DNA of 64,000 bases from Sphingobacteriales bacterium (GTDB taxonomy: Bacteria; Bacteroidota; Bacteroidia; Chitinophagales; UBA2359): contig JADJJT010000003.1 in assembly GCA_016706405.1 (NCBI GenBank), forward strand, positions 434,001 through 498,000, written 5' to 3'. The notes beneath the pieces were generated by a model. It was not told where the DNA came from, searched no databases, and saw nothing but the letters and a program-made list of their open reading frames with translations. The position numbers and the translations under genes are program-made. Positions 19,970-29,757 of the stretch are shown piece after piece (the first letter of the stretch is position 1; each line of letters opens with the position of its first letter).

Positions 19970-20734
19970 ATGCAAACAGCCGAACGAATTTCATCGCACG
20001 ACGGATCAGATAATGTAATTTACCAACGACATTTGGTGGCCTACCATACTGCTGCCAATTTGGTAAACGGCCAATTATTAGAAGTTGGCTGCGGCGAAGG
20101 CTACGGAATTCCACTTTTAGCCGATAAAGTGCAAACCTACCATGCACTCGATAAGTTTAAAACCAATTTAAACAACTGGACAACACAATTTAAACATTTG
20201 CATTTTACCCAAGCCAGCGTACCGCCCCTGCCCTACCCTTCCAATGAATTCGACTCGTTGGTAAGTTTTCAGGTGATTGAACATATCGAAAACGATGCAG
20301 AATTTGTAAAAGAATTGGCGCGGGTGCTTAAACCAGGCGGTGTTTTAGTTTTAACTACCCCCAACCGCCCTATGTCTTTAACGCGCAACCCATGGCATGT
20401 GCGCGAATACACCCATACCGAACTGACGCAACTTTTGCAAACACATTTTAGCAAAGTTGATATGCAGGGCGTATATGGAAACGAAAAAGTAATGCAATAC
20501 TACGAAGACAATAAAAAATCGGTCCGGAAATTTACCCGCTTCGATATTTTTAATTTGCAATACAAATTGCCTCGCCAATTATTGCAAATTCCCTACGATA
20601 TACTTAACCGCTTTAACCGCCAAAAATTAAAAAAAGGCAATCCAAATTTAGTAAACGATATACAAGTTGGCGATTATCACCTAAAAAACGCCGACAAAAA
20701 CTGTTTCGACTTATTGGCCATTGCGCATAAATAA
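19970..20734 (+). CDS. Class I SAM-dependent methyltransferase
   Basis: A Rossmann-fold methyltransferase of 254 residues: motif I LLEVGCGEGYG (about residue 37), acidic loop YHALDKFK, and post-motifs VSFQVIEHIEND and GGVLVLTTPNRP. It belongs to the UbiE/Methyltransf_11-type group. The substrate cannot be read from sequence. The stop codon overlaps the ATG of the TonB receptor frame (TAATG at 20732-20736), so the two are probably translated from one message. Confidence 0.85.
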   Translation: MQTAERISSHDGSDNVIYQRHLVAYHTAANLVNGQLLEVGCGEGYGIPLLADKVQTYHALDKFKTNLNNWTTQFKHLHFTQASVPPLPYPSNEFDSLVSFQVIEHIENDAEFVKELARVLKPGGVLVLTTPNRPMSLTRNPWHVREYTHTELTQLLQTHFSKVDMQGVYGNEKVMQYYEDNKKSVRKFTRFDIFNLQYKLPRQLLQIPYDILNRFNRQKLKKGNPNLVNDIQVGDYHLKNADKNCFDLLAIAHK

Positions 20735-23550
20735 TGAACATTATAAATATACATTTAACTTTTAACAATTATATGCCGAACATCCGTTTTATTGCTATTA
20801 TTTGCTGTTTGATTGTCCTAAAACTATCCATTGGCAGCAGCACAACTTTGCTTGCCCAAACTGCTACCATACAAGGCAGCGTTCGCAGTGTGTTGCTTAA
20901 CGAACCACTCGTTGGGGCAGCTATCCGGAGTGGCAATAATGGCGTTGTTACCGATTATAATGGCGACTACAAACTTGAATTGCCCGCCGGAGCCTCAACC
21001 ATTGAAGTAAGTTATATCGGATATATTTCTCAAACAAAAACCGTTGAATTAACCGCCTCACAAAACTTAACTTTAAACTTTACCCTCGAAGAAAAAAATG
21101 ATTTAATGAGCGAAGTTGTAGTAGTTGCCGACGTTGCCCGAAGCCGTAAAACCCCCGTGGCGTTTAGCACCGTACCCCTCGAAAAAATTCAAGAGCAGGT
21201 TAGCGTACAAGATTTACCCATGGTGCTTAACAGTACCCCCGGCGTTTATGCCACCCAGCAAGGCGGCGGCGATGGCGATGCACGAGTTACAATTAGAGGG
21301 TTTAACCAGCGAAACATAGCCATTATGATAGATGGCGTGCCGGTAAACGATATGGAAAATGGTTGGGTTTATTGGTCAAATTGGTCGGGTTTAAGCGAGG
21401 TTGCCCGCAGTATGCAAGTGCAGCGCGGCCTTGGGGCATCAAAATTGGCATTGCCCTCGGTAGGTGGCACCATTAATATGTTAACTAAAGGTATCGAAGC
21501 AAAAAAAAGCTTTTCAATAAAACAGCAAATAGGTACACAAGGATTTTTACAAACAACCTTAACAGGTACTACCGGCCGGATGAAACATGGCTGGGGCTTT
21601 ACTTTTACTGGCTCGTACCGCCAACAAAACGGATTTATAGACAATACATGGAGCAAAGCTTGGTTTTATTTTGCCAAACTCGAAAAACAATTAGGTAAAC
21701 ACACCTTGGGACTATCGGCAATTGGCGCACCACAACAACACGCGCAGGCAGGTTTTAAACAAAAAATTGCCGTTTACAGTACAGACTGGGCAGCAAAATT
21801 AGGTGTTGACACCTCCGGAATGGCCAAAAGCACAAAACCTATCTATAATAACGGATTAAAATACAATTTGCACTGGGGTAATATTCAGCGCTGGAAACTT
21901 GCCAACGGCGACACCATACTTCCGGAAACCGAAACACTAACCGAGCAATTAAACTTCTACCACAAGCCTCAAATAACATTAAAGCATTTTTTTGCTCCAC
22001 ATCGCAATTTTAGCTGGTCAAACATCGCTTATTTGTCCTTAGGAAACGGAGGTGGCACCTCTAATTTTGGCACTGTTCCAACCAATGCAAGTGGGCAATA
22101 CGACTATCAAAAATCTTACAATGCCAATGCAAACCCACTGTTTTGGGATGGGGTTTCGCCTCGTGCAAGTACCATTATTTTACAAGCAAGTATAAACAAC
22201 CACGTTTGGTACGGACTTTTATCTACCTTCGAGTGGAAACTAAACGAGCTATTAACTTTTTCCGGAGGTTTAGATGGCCGTTCGTACAAGGGCATCCACA
22301 CCGCCGAAGTTTATGATTTGCTTGGCGGCGATTTTTACAACGATAAAACACCCAACTACACCATAGATGTGGCCGGAGCCGCCATTCAACGCAAAAAAGG
22401 CGACCCCATACGCCGAAATTATGACGGCTTGGTTGATTGGGGCGGCGCTTTTACCCAACTCGAGTACGACAAAGGTAATATCAGCGCATTTGTAAACCTC
22501 ACTGGCGCCGTTACAGCCTATCAACGCATTGACCGCTACCAGAAATGGGACCTCGAAACAGACACCGGATGGGTCTATCAGGCGGTAGGTTATAATCCAA
22601 AAAACTGGTATATAACAACAACCGGCGATACTATAAAATGGGGAAACCCAAATTTGCGGGTTTCAACCACGCCCAAAGTAATTATACCTGGATTTACAGC
22701 CAAAGCTGGGGCCAACTGGAATTTTAGCGAACGCATGAACGCTTTTGTTAATGTAGGCTATTTAGACAAAGCACCCCCATTCGGAAACGTATTTAGCAGT
22801 TCTAACTCTAAATACGACGAATTTGTAAACGAAAAAATAATAGCGACCGAATTAGGGCTGGGTTACAAATCGGCAAATGTGGCAGTAAATTTTAACGCCT
22901 ACAACACAACTTGGCTCAACAAACCCTTAATTATTAGCTTTGAAGATGTTGATGGCAACAGTATAACCGCCAATGTTGCCGGATTACGTGCCGACCACCG
23001 GGGCGTAGAATTAGATGCCGCTATTGAACCATTGAAATGGTTAAAAATTGAACTGCTCTCGTCCGTGGGAGATTGGATTTGGAACAGCAATGCCAAAGCA
23101 GTTATTGAGGCAACCGAAGGTTTAGACTCGACTGAATTGACTACCGCCAACCTAAATTTTAGCGCCAAAGGTGTGCATGTAGGCGATGCAGCCCAAGTGC
23201 AATTTGGCGGCAGCATCCGGATTGAACCCATCAAAAAAGCGTATATTACTTTAAAAGGTATTTATTACGGCAAAAATTTCTCCGATTTTCAGCCCGAATT
23301 TTTAACCGGCCCCAATGCCGACCGCGAAAGTTGGCAAACCCCCAATTATCAACTTTTTGACCTAAGCGCGGGGTACAATTTTAAACTCGGTAAAACTATG
23401 AATGGCCGTATTTATGGCAATATTTTAAACTTACTTAATACCGAGTATATAAGTGATGCCAGTACCCGTGATGGTTACGAAATTGAAAAGATTGAAGTTT
23501 TTTTTGGGCAGGGTCGTAGATTAAATTTAGGCGTTCAAGTCAATTTTTAA
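20734..23550 (+). CDS. TonB-dependent receptor with carboxypeptidase-like N-terminal domain
   Basis: Outer-membrane active transporter. After the signal peptide (to LLAQTA) come a carboxypeptidase-D regulatory-like domain (GSVRSVLLNEPLVGAAI, DYNGDYKLEL, about residues 45-130) and a plug domain (LPMVLNSTPGVYATQQGG, TIRGFNQRNIAIMIDGVPVND). A 22-strand-type barrel of aromatic strands follows, ending LNLGVQVNF with the terminal Phe typical of outer-membrane barrels. Length 938 is usual. There is no SusD partner next to it, so it is not a classic polysaccharide locus; the ligand is unknown. The Met of MPNIRFIAII at 20773 is an alternative start that would shorten the signal peptide. Confidence 0.9.
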   Translation: MNIINIHLTFNNYMPNIRFIAIICCLIVLKLSIGSSTTLLAQTATIQGSVRSVLLNEPLVGAAIRSGNNGVVTDYNGDYKLELPAGASTIEVSYIGYISQTKTVELTASQNLTLNFTLEEKNDLMSEVVVVADVARSRKTPVAFSTVPLEKIQEQVSVQDLPMVLNSTPGVYATQQGGGDGDARVTIRGFNQRNIAIMIDGVPVNDMENGWVYWSNWSGLSEVARSMQVQRGLGASKLALPSVGGTINMLTKGIEAKKSFSIKQQIGTQGFLQTTLTGTTGRMKHGWGFTFTGSYRQQNGFIDNTWSKAWFYFAKLEKQLGKHTLGLSAIGAPQQHAQAGFKQKIAVYSTDWAAKLGVDTSGMAKSTKPIYNNGLKYNLHWGNIQRWKLANGDTILPETETLTEQLNFYHKPQITLKHFFAPHRNFSWSNIAYLSLGNGGGTSNFGTVPTNASGQYDYQKSYNANANPLFWDGVSPRASTIILQASINNHVWYGLLSTFEWKLNELLTFSGGLDGRSYKGIHTAEVYDLLGGDFYNDKTPNYTIDVAGAAIQRKKGDPIRRNYDGLVDWGGAFTQLEYDKGNISAFVNLTGAVTAYQRIDRYQKWDLETDTGWVYQAVGYNPKNWYITTTGDTIKWGNPNLRVSTTPKVIIPGFTAKAGANWNFSERMNAFVNVGYLDKAPPFGNVFSSSNSKYDEFVNEKIIATELGLGYKSANVAVNFNAYNTTWLNKPLIISFEDVDGNSITANVAGLRADHRGVELDAAIEPLKWLKIELLSSVGDWIWNSNAKAVIEATEGLDSTELTTANLNFSAKGVHVGDAAQVQFGGSIRIEPIKKAYITLKGIYYGKNFSDFQPEFLTGPNADRESWQTPNYQLFDLSAGYNFKLGKTMNGRIYGNILNLLNTEYISDASTRDGYEIEKIEVFFGQGRRLNLGVQVNF

Positions 23551-23672
23551 TTAATATCCGGATTTAAAAACTAATTATCGGATGTTTACTCGTTGCTTGA
23601 ACTATCACTTATTTCATCCGGAAAAAATAAAGCCAAGTAGCAATCTGAAGTCTTAAATTTACACAAAAACTC

Positions 23673-23680
23673 TAAATTTG
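23673..23680 (+). promoter_or_regulatory. -7 box (TAAATTTG) four bases before the rarA ATG
   Basis: TAAATTTG fits TAnnTTTG and is separated from the ATG at 23685 by only CCCA. If it is used, the message would start at or just after the start codon (leaderless). Confidence 0.4.
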
Positions 23681-23684
23681 CCCA

Positions 23685-24986
23685 ATGAACAACCAATATT
23701 ATCCGGATAATTTATTTTCGGCGACACCTCCACTGGCCGAACGTATGCGCCCCAAAAACTTAGATCAGTTCATTGGGCAACAGGTTATAACGGGCAAAAC
23801 ATCGCTTTTGCGAAAGGCTTTGGATGCGGGCGTTGTGCCGTCTTTAATTTTGTGGGGGCCGCCCGGCACTGGCAAAACCACTTTGGTCTATATTATTGCC
23901 AACCATACTAAATTGCCATTAATTACGCTAAATGCAGTCGAGTCGGGGGTGCGGCAAGTGCGCGAAGCCATTGACAAAGCAGCAGGGCAAGGCAAAACCC
24001 TGTTATTTATAGACGAAATTCACAGATTTAACAAAGCGCAGCAAGATGCGTTGCTTAGTGCAGTCGAAAAGGGCATAATTACCCTTATTGGTGCTACTAC
24101 CGAAAACCCATCGTTCGAGGTAATTGCCCCTTTATTGTCAAGGTGTTCGGTGTTTGTACTTGAAACCCTAAACGCCGACGAACTGCTGCGTATAGTACAA
24201 TTTGCCATCCATAACGATGAATATTTGCGCAGCCGTAATATTGAATTGGTCGAATACGAGGCTTTGCTTAAACTATCGGGGGGCGATGCCCGCAAATTGC
24301 TGAACCTGTTAGAGTTTTTAGTACAAAGTCAGCCCCCAACCAACGAGCCTTTGCGCATTACCAACCAATTAACCGATGAGTTGGGCAAACAACTGTTGCT
24401 GCGCTACGACAAATCGGGCGAACAACATTACGACATTATATCGGCCTTTATAAAATCGCTGCGCGGAAGCGACCCTAATGCAGCCATATATTATTTGGTT
24501 CGGATGATAGAAAGTGGAGAAGACCCTAAGTTTATAGCCCGCCGGATGCTGATATTAGCCAGCGAAGACATAGGTAATGCCAACCCTACCGCTTTGGTAA
24601 TTGCCAATACCTGTTTTGATGCAGTTGCTAAAATTGGGTATCCGGAATGTGCTTTAACACTTACACAAACTGCTATTTATTTGGCTTGCTCGCCCAAAAG
24701 CAACAGTGTTTACTCTGCCTTAAAAGCCGCCAAAAAATTAGTGCTCGACACCGGAAACTTAAACGTACCCATGCACCTGCGCAATGCTCCCACTCGCTTA
24801 ATGCGCCAGTTGGGGTATGGCAACGAGTACGTTTACCCACACGAAAAACAAGGCAACTTTTGGCCCCAAGAATACCTGCCCGAAGAAATAGCGCAAACCA
24901 AACTATATCAGCCAGCTGCCAATACCCGCGAAGAAGAATACCGGAAATGGCTGCGCCAGCGATGGAAAGAAAAATACGACTATTAA
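23685..24986 (+). CDS. rarA: Replication-associated recombination protein RarA (MgsA)
   Basis: AAA+ ATPase of the clamp-loader group, acting at stalled replication forks. N-terminal PLAERMRPKNLDQFIGQ, Walker A GPPGTGKTT, Walker B LLFIDEIHRFNKAQQDALL, sensor 1 GATTENPSFE and the C-terminal MgsA domain (IKSLRGSDPNAAIYYL, ASEDIGNANP). Length 433 is normal. Confidence 0.96.
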   Translation: MNNQYYPDNLFSATPPLAERMRPKNLDQFIGQQVITGKTSLLRKALDAGVVPSLILWGPPGTGKTTLVYIIANHTKLPLITLNAVESGVRQVREAIDKAAGQGKTLLFIDEIHRFNKAQQDALLSAVEKGIITLIGATTENPSFEVIAPLLSRCSVFVLETLNADELLRIVQFAIHNDEYLRSRNIELVEYEALLKLSGGDARKLLNLLEFLVQSQPPTNEPLRITNQLTDELGKQLLLRYDKSGEQHYDIISAFIKSLRGSDPNAAIYYLVRMIESGEDPKFIARRMLILASEDIGNANPTALVIANTCFDAVAKIGYPECALTLTQTAIYLACSPKSNSVYSALKAAKKLVLDTGNLNVPMHLRNAPTRLMRQLGYGNEYVYPHEKQGNFWPQEYLPEEIAQTKLYQPAANTREEEYRKWLRQRWKEKYDY

Positions 24987-25034
24987 AAATTTGAACAGTG
25001 CCACAAAATTTTGCCACTATTGCCAAGATTATAC

Positions 25035-25042
25035 TATCTTTG
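25035..25042 (+). promoter_or_regulatory. -7 box (TATCTTTG) of feoAB
   Basis: Exact TAnnTTTG match, 35 bases before the feoA ATG at 25077. Confidence 0.6.
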
Positions 25043-25076
25043 TGGCTTATTTAGACTATGTTTAAATAAATCATTT

Positions 25077-25328
25077 ATGCCAAGCCCAAAAATACAGCCA
25101 ATACCTTTAACCCAACTGCGTCTTGGGCAAACAGCAATCTTGTTTGCCGTTAACCATCCTGAGTTAAAAAACGCATTGCTGAATATGGGTGTACAATGTG
25201 GCGATACTATAAAATTAAGCAATATTGCGCTTTGGGGTTGCCCCATTGCTATTGCTGTAAATGGCACTAAAATAGGTATTCGAAAACATGCCGCCAAACA
25301 GATATGGGTCGAGCTAACCGACAATTAA
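25077..25328 (+). CDS. feoA: FeoA-like ferrous iron transport accessory protein
   Basis: Small SH3-like cytoplasmic protein of 83 residues that works with FeoB. Motifs: PLTQLRLGQTAIL near the start, LLNMGVQCGDTIKL (the FeoA LxxMG-xxxG turn), and PIAIAVNGTKIGIRKHAAKQIWV. The frame is open from 25011, but the ATG at 25077 gives the family start and leaves the promoter box outside the gene. The stop at 25328 lies 5 bases before feoB. Confidence 0.9.
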   Translation: MPSPKIQPIPLTQLRLGQTAILFAVNHPELKNALLNMGVQCGDTIKLSNIALWGCPIAIAVNGTKIGIRKHAAKQIWVELTDN

Positions 25329-25333
25329 ACACT

Positions 25334-27444
25334 ATGCCGTTAAAAATAGCCCTTATTGGCAACCCTAATTCCGGAAAAACCTCGTTATTTAACCTGCTCA
25401 CGGGCCTCAACCAAAAGGTTGGAAATTTTCCGGGCGTTACTGTTGACCGCAAACAAGGGCAATTAAACTTACCCGATGGTCAAAAAGCTATTGTTATTGA
25501 CCTTCCGGGAATTTATACTCTGTATGCAAATAGTCAAGACGAAGAAATAACAATTCAAACGCTGCTTCAAACCAATCAACCCGATTATCCGGATAAGGTT
25601 GTTTTGGTTATTGATGCCACCCAACCCGAGCGCAGTTTAGCATTGGCTACTCAAGTTATTGACCTTCAAATACCTTTAATTTTGGCTTTAAATATGGCCG
25701 ATATACTGCATAACGAAGGCATCAAAATTAATACCCAGCTACTATCTGAGCAATTAAACTGCCCGGTTGTGGCTATCTCGGCCCGCGAACAAACAGGCAT
25801 AACGGCACTTAAACAAGCCATTACCGAACCTATTGAAACAAAAAATTATTCGAAGTTTTTTAAAATTCCACCCGATTTAACTTCAACCCTCGAAGCATTT
25901 GCACAACAAGAGCAAACAAGCAATTTATACCAAGCATTTTTAAAACTATTACAAAGTAAATTAAATAAAAATAGCCAACCACAGTTACAAATTAATGAAG
26001 TTCAAGCCCAATACCATCAAGCAGATGATTTGCACTGGCGGCAACACAAGGCACGGAAATTAATTGACGGCGTTTTAGGCCGCAAACCCACAAAAGACGA
26101 ACAATTTACAAATAAAATAGATGCCATACTTTTGCACCCTGTTGCCGGATATTTGGTGTTTATTGTGCTATTGCTGCTAATTTTTGAAGCAATTTTTAGT
26201 TGGGCCTCATTGCCGATGGATTTAATAGATGGCGGTATTGCAAAATTAGCCGGATATTTAAAAGCAATTATGCCCGAGTTTTGGATTACCGACCTGCTTA
26301 CCGATGGTTTGCTAATGGGTTTGGGTGGAATTTTGGTTTTTGTACCCCAAATTGCTTTTTTATTCTTCTTTTGGCAATTTTGGAAGAGTCGGGGTATATG
26401 GCACGTATTGTATTTTTAATGGATAGAATTATGCGCCCATTTGGATTTAGCGGGCGTGCCATGGTGCCTTTAATTGGTGGTATGGCCTGCGCGGTTCCTT
26501 CAATTATGATGGCTCGCAACATACCCTCAACCCGCGAAAGGTTGCTAACTATTATGGTTTTACCGCTTATGAGTTGCTCGGCCCGGATACCCATTTACAT
26601 TTTGCTAATTACCATGTTTGTTCCAAGTACGCGCGTTTTGGGCTTTTTAACCTTGCAGGGATTAACTATGATGGGCTTGTATGTACTGGGTTTTGTCGCT
26701 GCATTGGGGTCGGCCTTAGTATTTAAAATGTTTTTACCTCAAAAAAGCAATGCCCCTTTATTTTTAACCGAAATGCCCATATATCGCCGTCCAAGATGGC
26801 GCAATGTTGTTTTAGGAATTTACAATAAGTGCAAAACTTTTGTTGTAGAAGCCGGAAAAATTATTTTGCTCATTTCATTGATTTTGTGGTTGTTGGCTTC
26901 GTATGGGCCTGGTCAAACCATGGAAGAAATTGACCAAAAATACGAGCAGCAAAAAGCCTTACTTGAAAGCCAAACGCCCCGCCCCGAAGAAGAAATACAC
27001 GTCTTAGCACAACAACACGCCTCCGAACGGCTTAAAAACTCGTATGCAGGGCGTATCGGGCATTTTATTGAGCCTGCCATTGCCCCACTTGGCTACGATT
27101 GGAAAATTGGCATTTGTTTACTCACCAGTTTTGCAGCCCGCGAGGTGTTTGTAGGCACTATGGCTACTATTTATGGTATTGAAAGTGATATTGCCACCGA
27201 ACACCCCGAAACCCTAATTGAAAAAATGAAACGCGACACCTACCCCAAATCCGGAAAGCCCGTTTATACGCCCGCAGTAGGTTTTTCGTTGTTGATTTTT
27301 TACGCCTTTGCTATGCAATGTATGAGCACCTTGGCCATTACCCGGCGCGAAACCAACTCTTGGAAATGGACTTTAATAATGTTGTTTTACATGACTGCCA
27401 TGGCCTATTTTGCCGCTTGGTTGGTGTTTAGGGTAATGAGCTAA
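25334..27444 (+). pseudogene. feoB: Ferrous iron transporter FeoB, frameshifted at 26369-26372
   Basis: Inner-membrane Fe(II) transporter. The N-terminal G domain has GNPNSGKTSLFN (G1), DLPGIY (G3) and NMAD (G4). A helical linker and the membrane core follow (Gate motifs with SGYMARIVFLMDR, GGMACAVPSIMMAR and AAREVFVGTM). The frame breaks within CTTCTTTTGGC. The first frame runs to 26419 and the second is open from 26200 to 27444. One extra T in the T4 run at 26369-26372 would join them as LFFFLAILEESGYMAR, the normal family sequence. The tract is not a standard -1 slippery heptamer. All other motifs are intact, so a consensus error is more likely than a dead gene. The frame can start at 25304, but the ATG at 25334 is preferred. 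Confidence 0.9.
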
Positions 27445-28216
27445 CAGAACTTTTAATGCGTTGCCTTAATAAAATGCTGAATAAAAAAATTGCTAACGCT
27501 GTGAATTGTGTGAATGTTAAGCCAATAGCTAATTTTGAATTGTTCCGAATAAATTCAAACATAAAACGCGATAATGAACTTATAATTAGGTAAAGGCAAA
27601 ATATTTGCCCTGTAAATTGTTTGCGTTCATTGAGCCATAGTAAGTAAAAAAATAATATGCCGGTTACAATCATTTCGTAAATGGGTACAGGATGTGCTGG
27701 TAATAAACTCGGATACTGCCCATCTATATAGTGCATACCCCACGGCAAGGTAGTATAGGTTCCGTAACAGCCGTCTCCGGATAGTTGACACCCAAGCCTT
27801 CCAAAAAAATAGCCAATACAAACTGTAATAGCTAAAATATCTGCTATTTCAAGTAATTTTTTTAACGAAAACCACTTTGAAAAACCATAAATACAAGCCA
27901 TAACTAATAACAATCCGCCATAATAGCTAAAACCGCCGCTGTTCATTTTATCGCGCAAGGGGTAGTTACTTAGTGGCTCGCCGCTTTTAAAGTGCAGTAT
28001 CACATCTTCAAACACCGAATAAACCCTAGCACCTAACAACCCTATTTGAGTTAGAACAAAAACAATAAAGAATACGCCAACAGGGTTTAGCATTTTTTTT
28101 GAACGACATAGGGTATAGCCTAACAAAAAAATGCTACACATTACTGCCGCTACACCCACCATAAACATATACCAGCCCGAAGCTTGTTGGGGTAGCCATG
28201 TTGGGTAACTAATCAT
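27428..28216 (-). CDS. Lgt-like (prolipoprotein diacylglyceryl transferase family) membrane protein
   Basis: A protein of 262 residues with about seven membrane helices and the Lgt layout: SGGFSYYGGLL (equivalent of the HGG motif), GRLGCQLSGDGCYG (equivalent of GRxGNFxNxE) and HPVPIYE. The canonical His of the first motif is Tyr, and the canonical NFxN is CQLS. It is therefore a divergent family member rather than a textbook Lgt. It may still act on lipoprotein precursors or lipids. Its upstream neighbour but one is a lipoprotein gene. The 3' end overlaps feoB by 17 bases, tail to tail. Last gene of the 27.4-32.9 kb cluster. Confidence 0.7.
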   Translation of the reverse strand: MISYPTWLPQQASGWYMFMVGVAAVMCSIFLLGYTLCRSKKMLNPVGVFFIVFVLTQIGLLGARVYSVFEDVILHFKSGEPLSNYPLRDKMNSGGFSYYGGLLLVMACIYGFSKWFSLKKLLEIADILAITVCIGYFFGRLGCQLSGDGCYGTYTTLPWGMHYIDGQYPSLLPAHPVPIYEMIVTGILFFYLLWLNERKQFTGQIFCLYLIISSLSRFMFEFIRNNSKLAIGLTFTQFTALAIFLFSILLRQRIKSSVSSLP

Positions 28217-28236
28217 ATACTAAATACAATAGTTGC

Positions 28237-29757
28237 TTACTTAGATACTATAAAACGCAAGTAATTAGGTGGGTTGTTTATTGGTTTTTTATTATGCATC
28301 ACTTGTATAAAATAAATGCCATTTGGCAACTTGTCTATTGATATTGGCAGACTGTTTTTGGCGGCATACTGATATTCGCTAAAGGTTTTTACAACCTGTG
28401 CATTTTGATTTAATATATTGTAATTAAATTCGCCTTGTATGTTTAAAAAATAATCTAAATAAACTGTTTTGCTATTTGGGTAGTTGTTAAGTAAACCAAC
28501 AATGGTAATTGGGTCTTTATAATTAATATTATTAGGTATCTCTCCTTTATCGAGTATTATAAGGGCTTCTTTAACAGATTTATCTTCTAAATAAGGTAGG
28601 TAGTTTATTATATAATTACAGGCTGAAATTATTTCGTTGTTGGTGGTTTGTGTTTTGAGGGTATTTAAAAAATCGTAAATGGCAGCAATATCGTTGTGGT
28701 TTAATTTATTGGTAGGGGCTATTTTTGAAAAAGACTCGTGCACATTATCGTAAATTTCGCCTAAAACATGGTCTAATTTTTTTTGTAACAACTTACTTGA
28801 CGGGTTTTCGGAGTAAATTACATTCTGTAAATCGTCAAAATTATGCAAAATGGTTTTTTTTATTTTAGGAACATTATTACTTAGGTACTCTTTTTCAAAA
28901 TTAAGCATAGCACGCTGAAAATAAGCATTGTAATTTGACACAACACCCGCCTTGCAAGTGGTACCGCCGCCGCCGCCGCCATTACCACTAATTTCTTCAT
29001 TAGACGGTGATTTAAAATCGGTACAAGGTATATTTGAATTTTGAAGAACATAAGCCATACACAAATCTTCAGGTGATAAGGTTTTTTTTATACTTCCATA
29101 AACATAAAATGACCCCGGACTCATAACTGCATGAGCAATATTGTCTAAATGCCCTAAGCCAAAGGTATGTCCGAGTTCATGCACTGCAACTGATGTAAAA
29201 TCAACAACATCAGTGGTATCCACTATGTCTTGTGTTAGGTTTTGAAAATTCATAGTAGGGCTAAATAATATATCAACACCAGTAATCACAGGAGCTAAAT
29301 TTGACTCACCACATTTATTTGCATAAACAACTGTTACGGCTCCTTTATGACCCCAATTGTTAATATTAATATGTCCGAAAGTATCAAATCCAATTAAGTT
29401 AATATTGTCATCTTCTAATATTCCGTTGGCTGTAGAATATTGCGAGCTGTACGTAAAAACCGGCGAAACCCACTCACCATTATACGCACCATAATCATTC
29501 CATATACCCATCGCAACTATAACCTGTTGATGAAAAACCTTATCTATTACTATGTTTTGGTGCAATTGAAATTCTATTGAATAAGCATCACCTGAATCCC
29601 ACAGTTTTTCGTTGAAAGGGTCGCTTCTATCAACCCATCTCCCCGAATAGTATCCATCATAATCAGTTTCAACTTTATTGTAAGTGCACGAATAATCAAA
29701 TTGTGCTACGACTTTAAAATTGAGCAAAAATAACAAAAAAATGTAATAAAATTTCAT
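28237..29757 (-). CDS. Secreted matrixin-type metalloprotease with T9SS sorting domain
   Basis: A signal peptide (to KVVAQ) precedes a matrixin/metzincin domain with zinc motif HELGHTFGLGH (His193, Glu194, His197, His203) and a Met-turn (AHAVMSPGS). Then come a poly-Gly linker encoded by a CCG-repeat tract (about 28963-28980), a helical region and a C-terminal T9SS type A sorting domain (FNYNILNQNAQVVKTF, KLPNGIYFIQV). It is predicted to be exported across the outer membrane and to act as an extracellular protease. The start overlaps the stop of the lipoprotein gene by 4 bases (translational coupling). Base composition is more AT-rich than neighbours, and the TCCGGA motif is absent. Confidence 0.85.
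   Translation of the reverse strand: MKFYYIFLLFLLNFKVVAQFDYSCTYNKVETDYDGYYSGRWVDRSDPFNEKLWDSGDAYSIEFQLHQNIVIDKVFHQQVIVAMGIWNDYGAYNGEWVSPVFTYSSQYSTANGILEDDNINLIGFDTFGHININNWGHKGAVTVVYANKCGESNLAPVITGVDILFSPTMNFQNLTQDIVDTTDVVDFTSVAVHELGHTFGLGHLDNIAHAVMSPGSFYVYGSIKKTLSPEDLCMAYVLQNSNIPCTDFKSPSNEEISGNGGGGGGTTCKAGVVSNYNAYFQRAMLNFEKEYLSNNVPKIKKTILHNFDDLQNVIYSENPSSKLLQKKLDHVLGEIYDNVHESFSKIAPTNKLNHNDIAAIYDFLNTLKTQTTNNEIISACNYIINYLPYLEDKSVKEALIILDKGEIPNNINYKDPITIVGLLNNYPNSKTVYLDYFLNIQGEFNYNILNQNAQVVKTFSEYQYAAKNSLPISIDKLPNGIYFIQVMHNKKPINNPPNYLRFIVSK

Noticed and set aside
26355..26385. Programmed -1 frameshift in feoB
   Set aside because: The site TTCTTCTTTTGG is not a canonical slippery heptamer, no stimulating hairpin is obvious, and similar breaks occur in unrelated genes.
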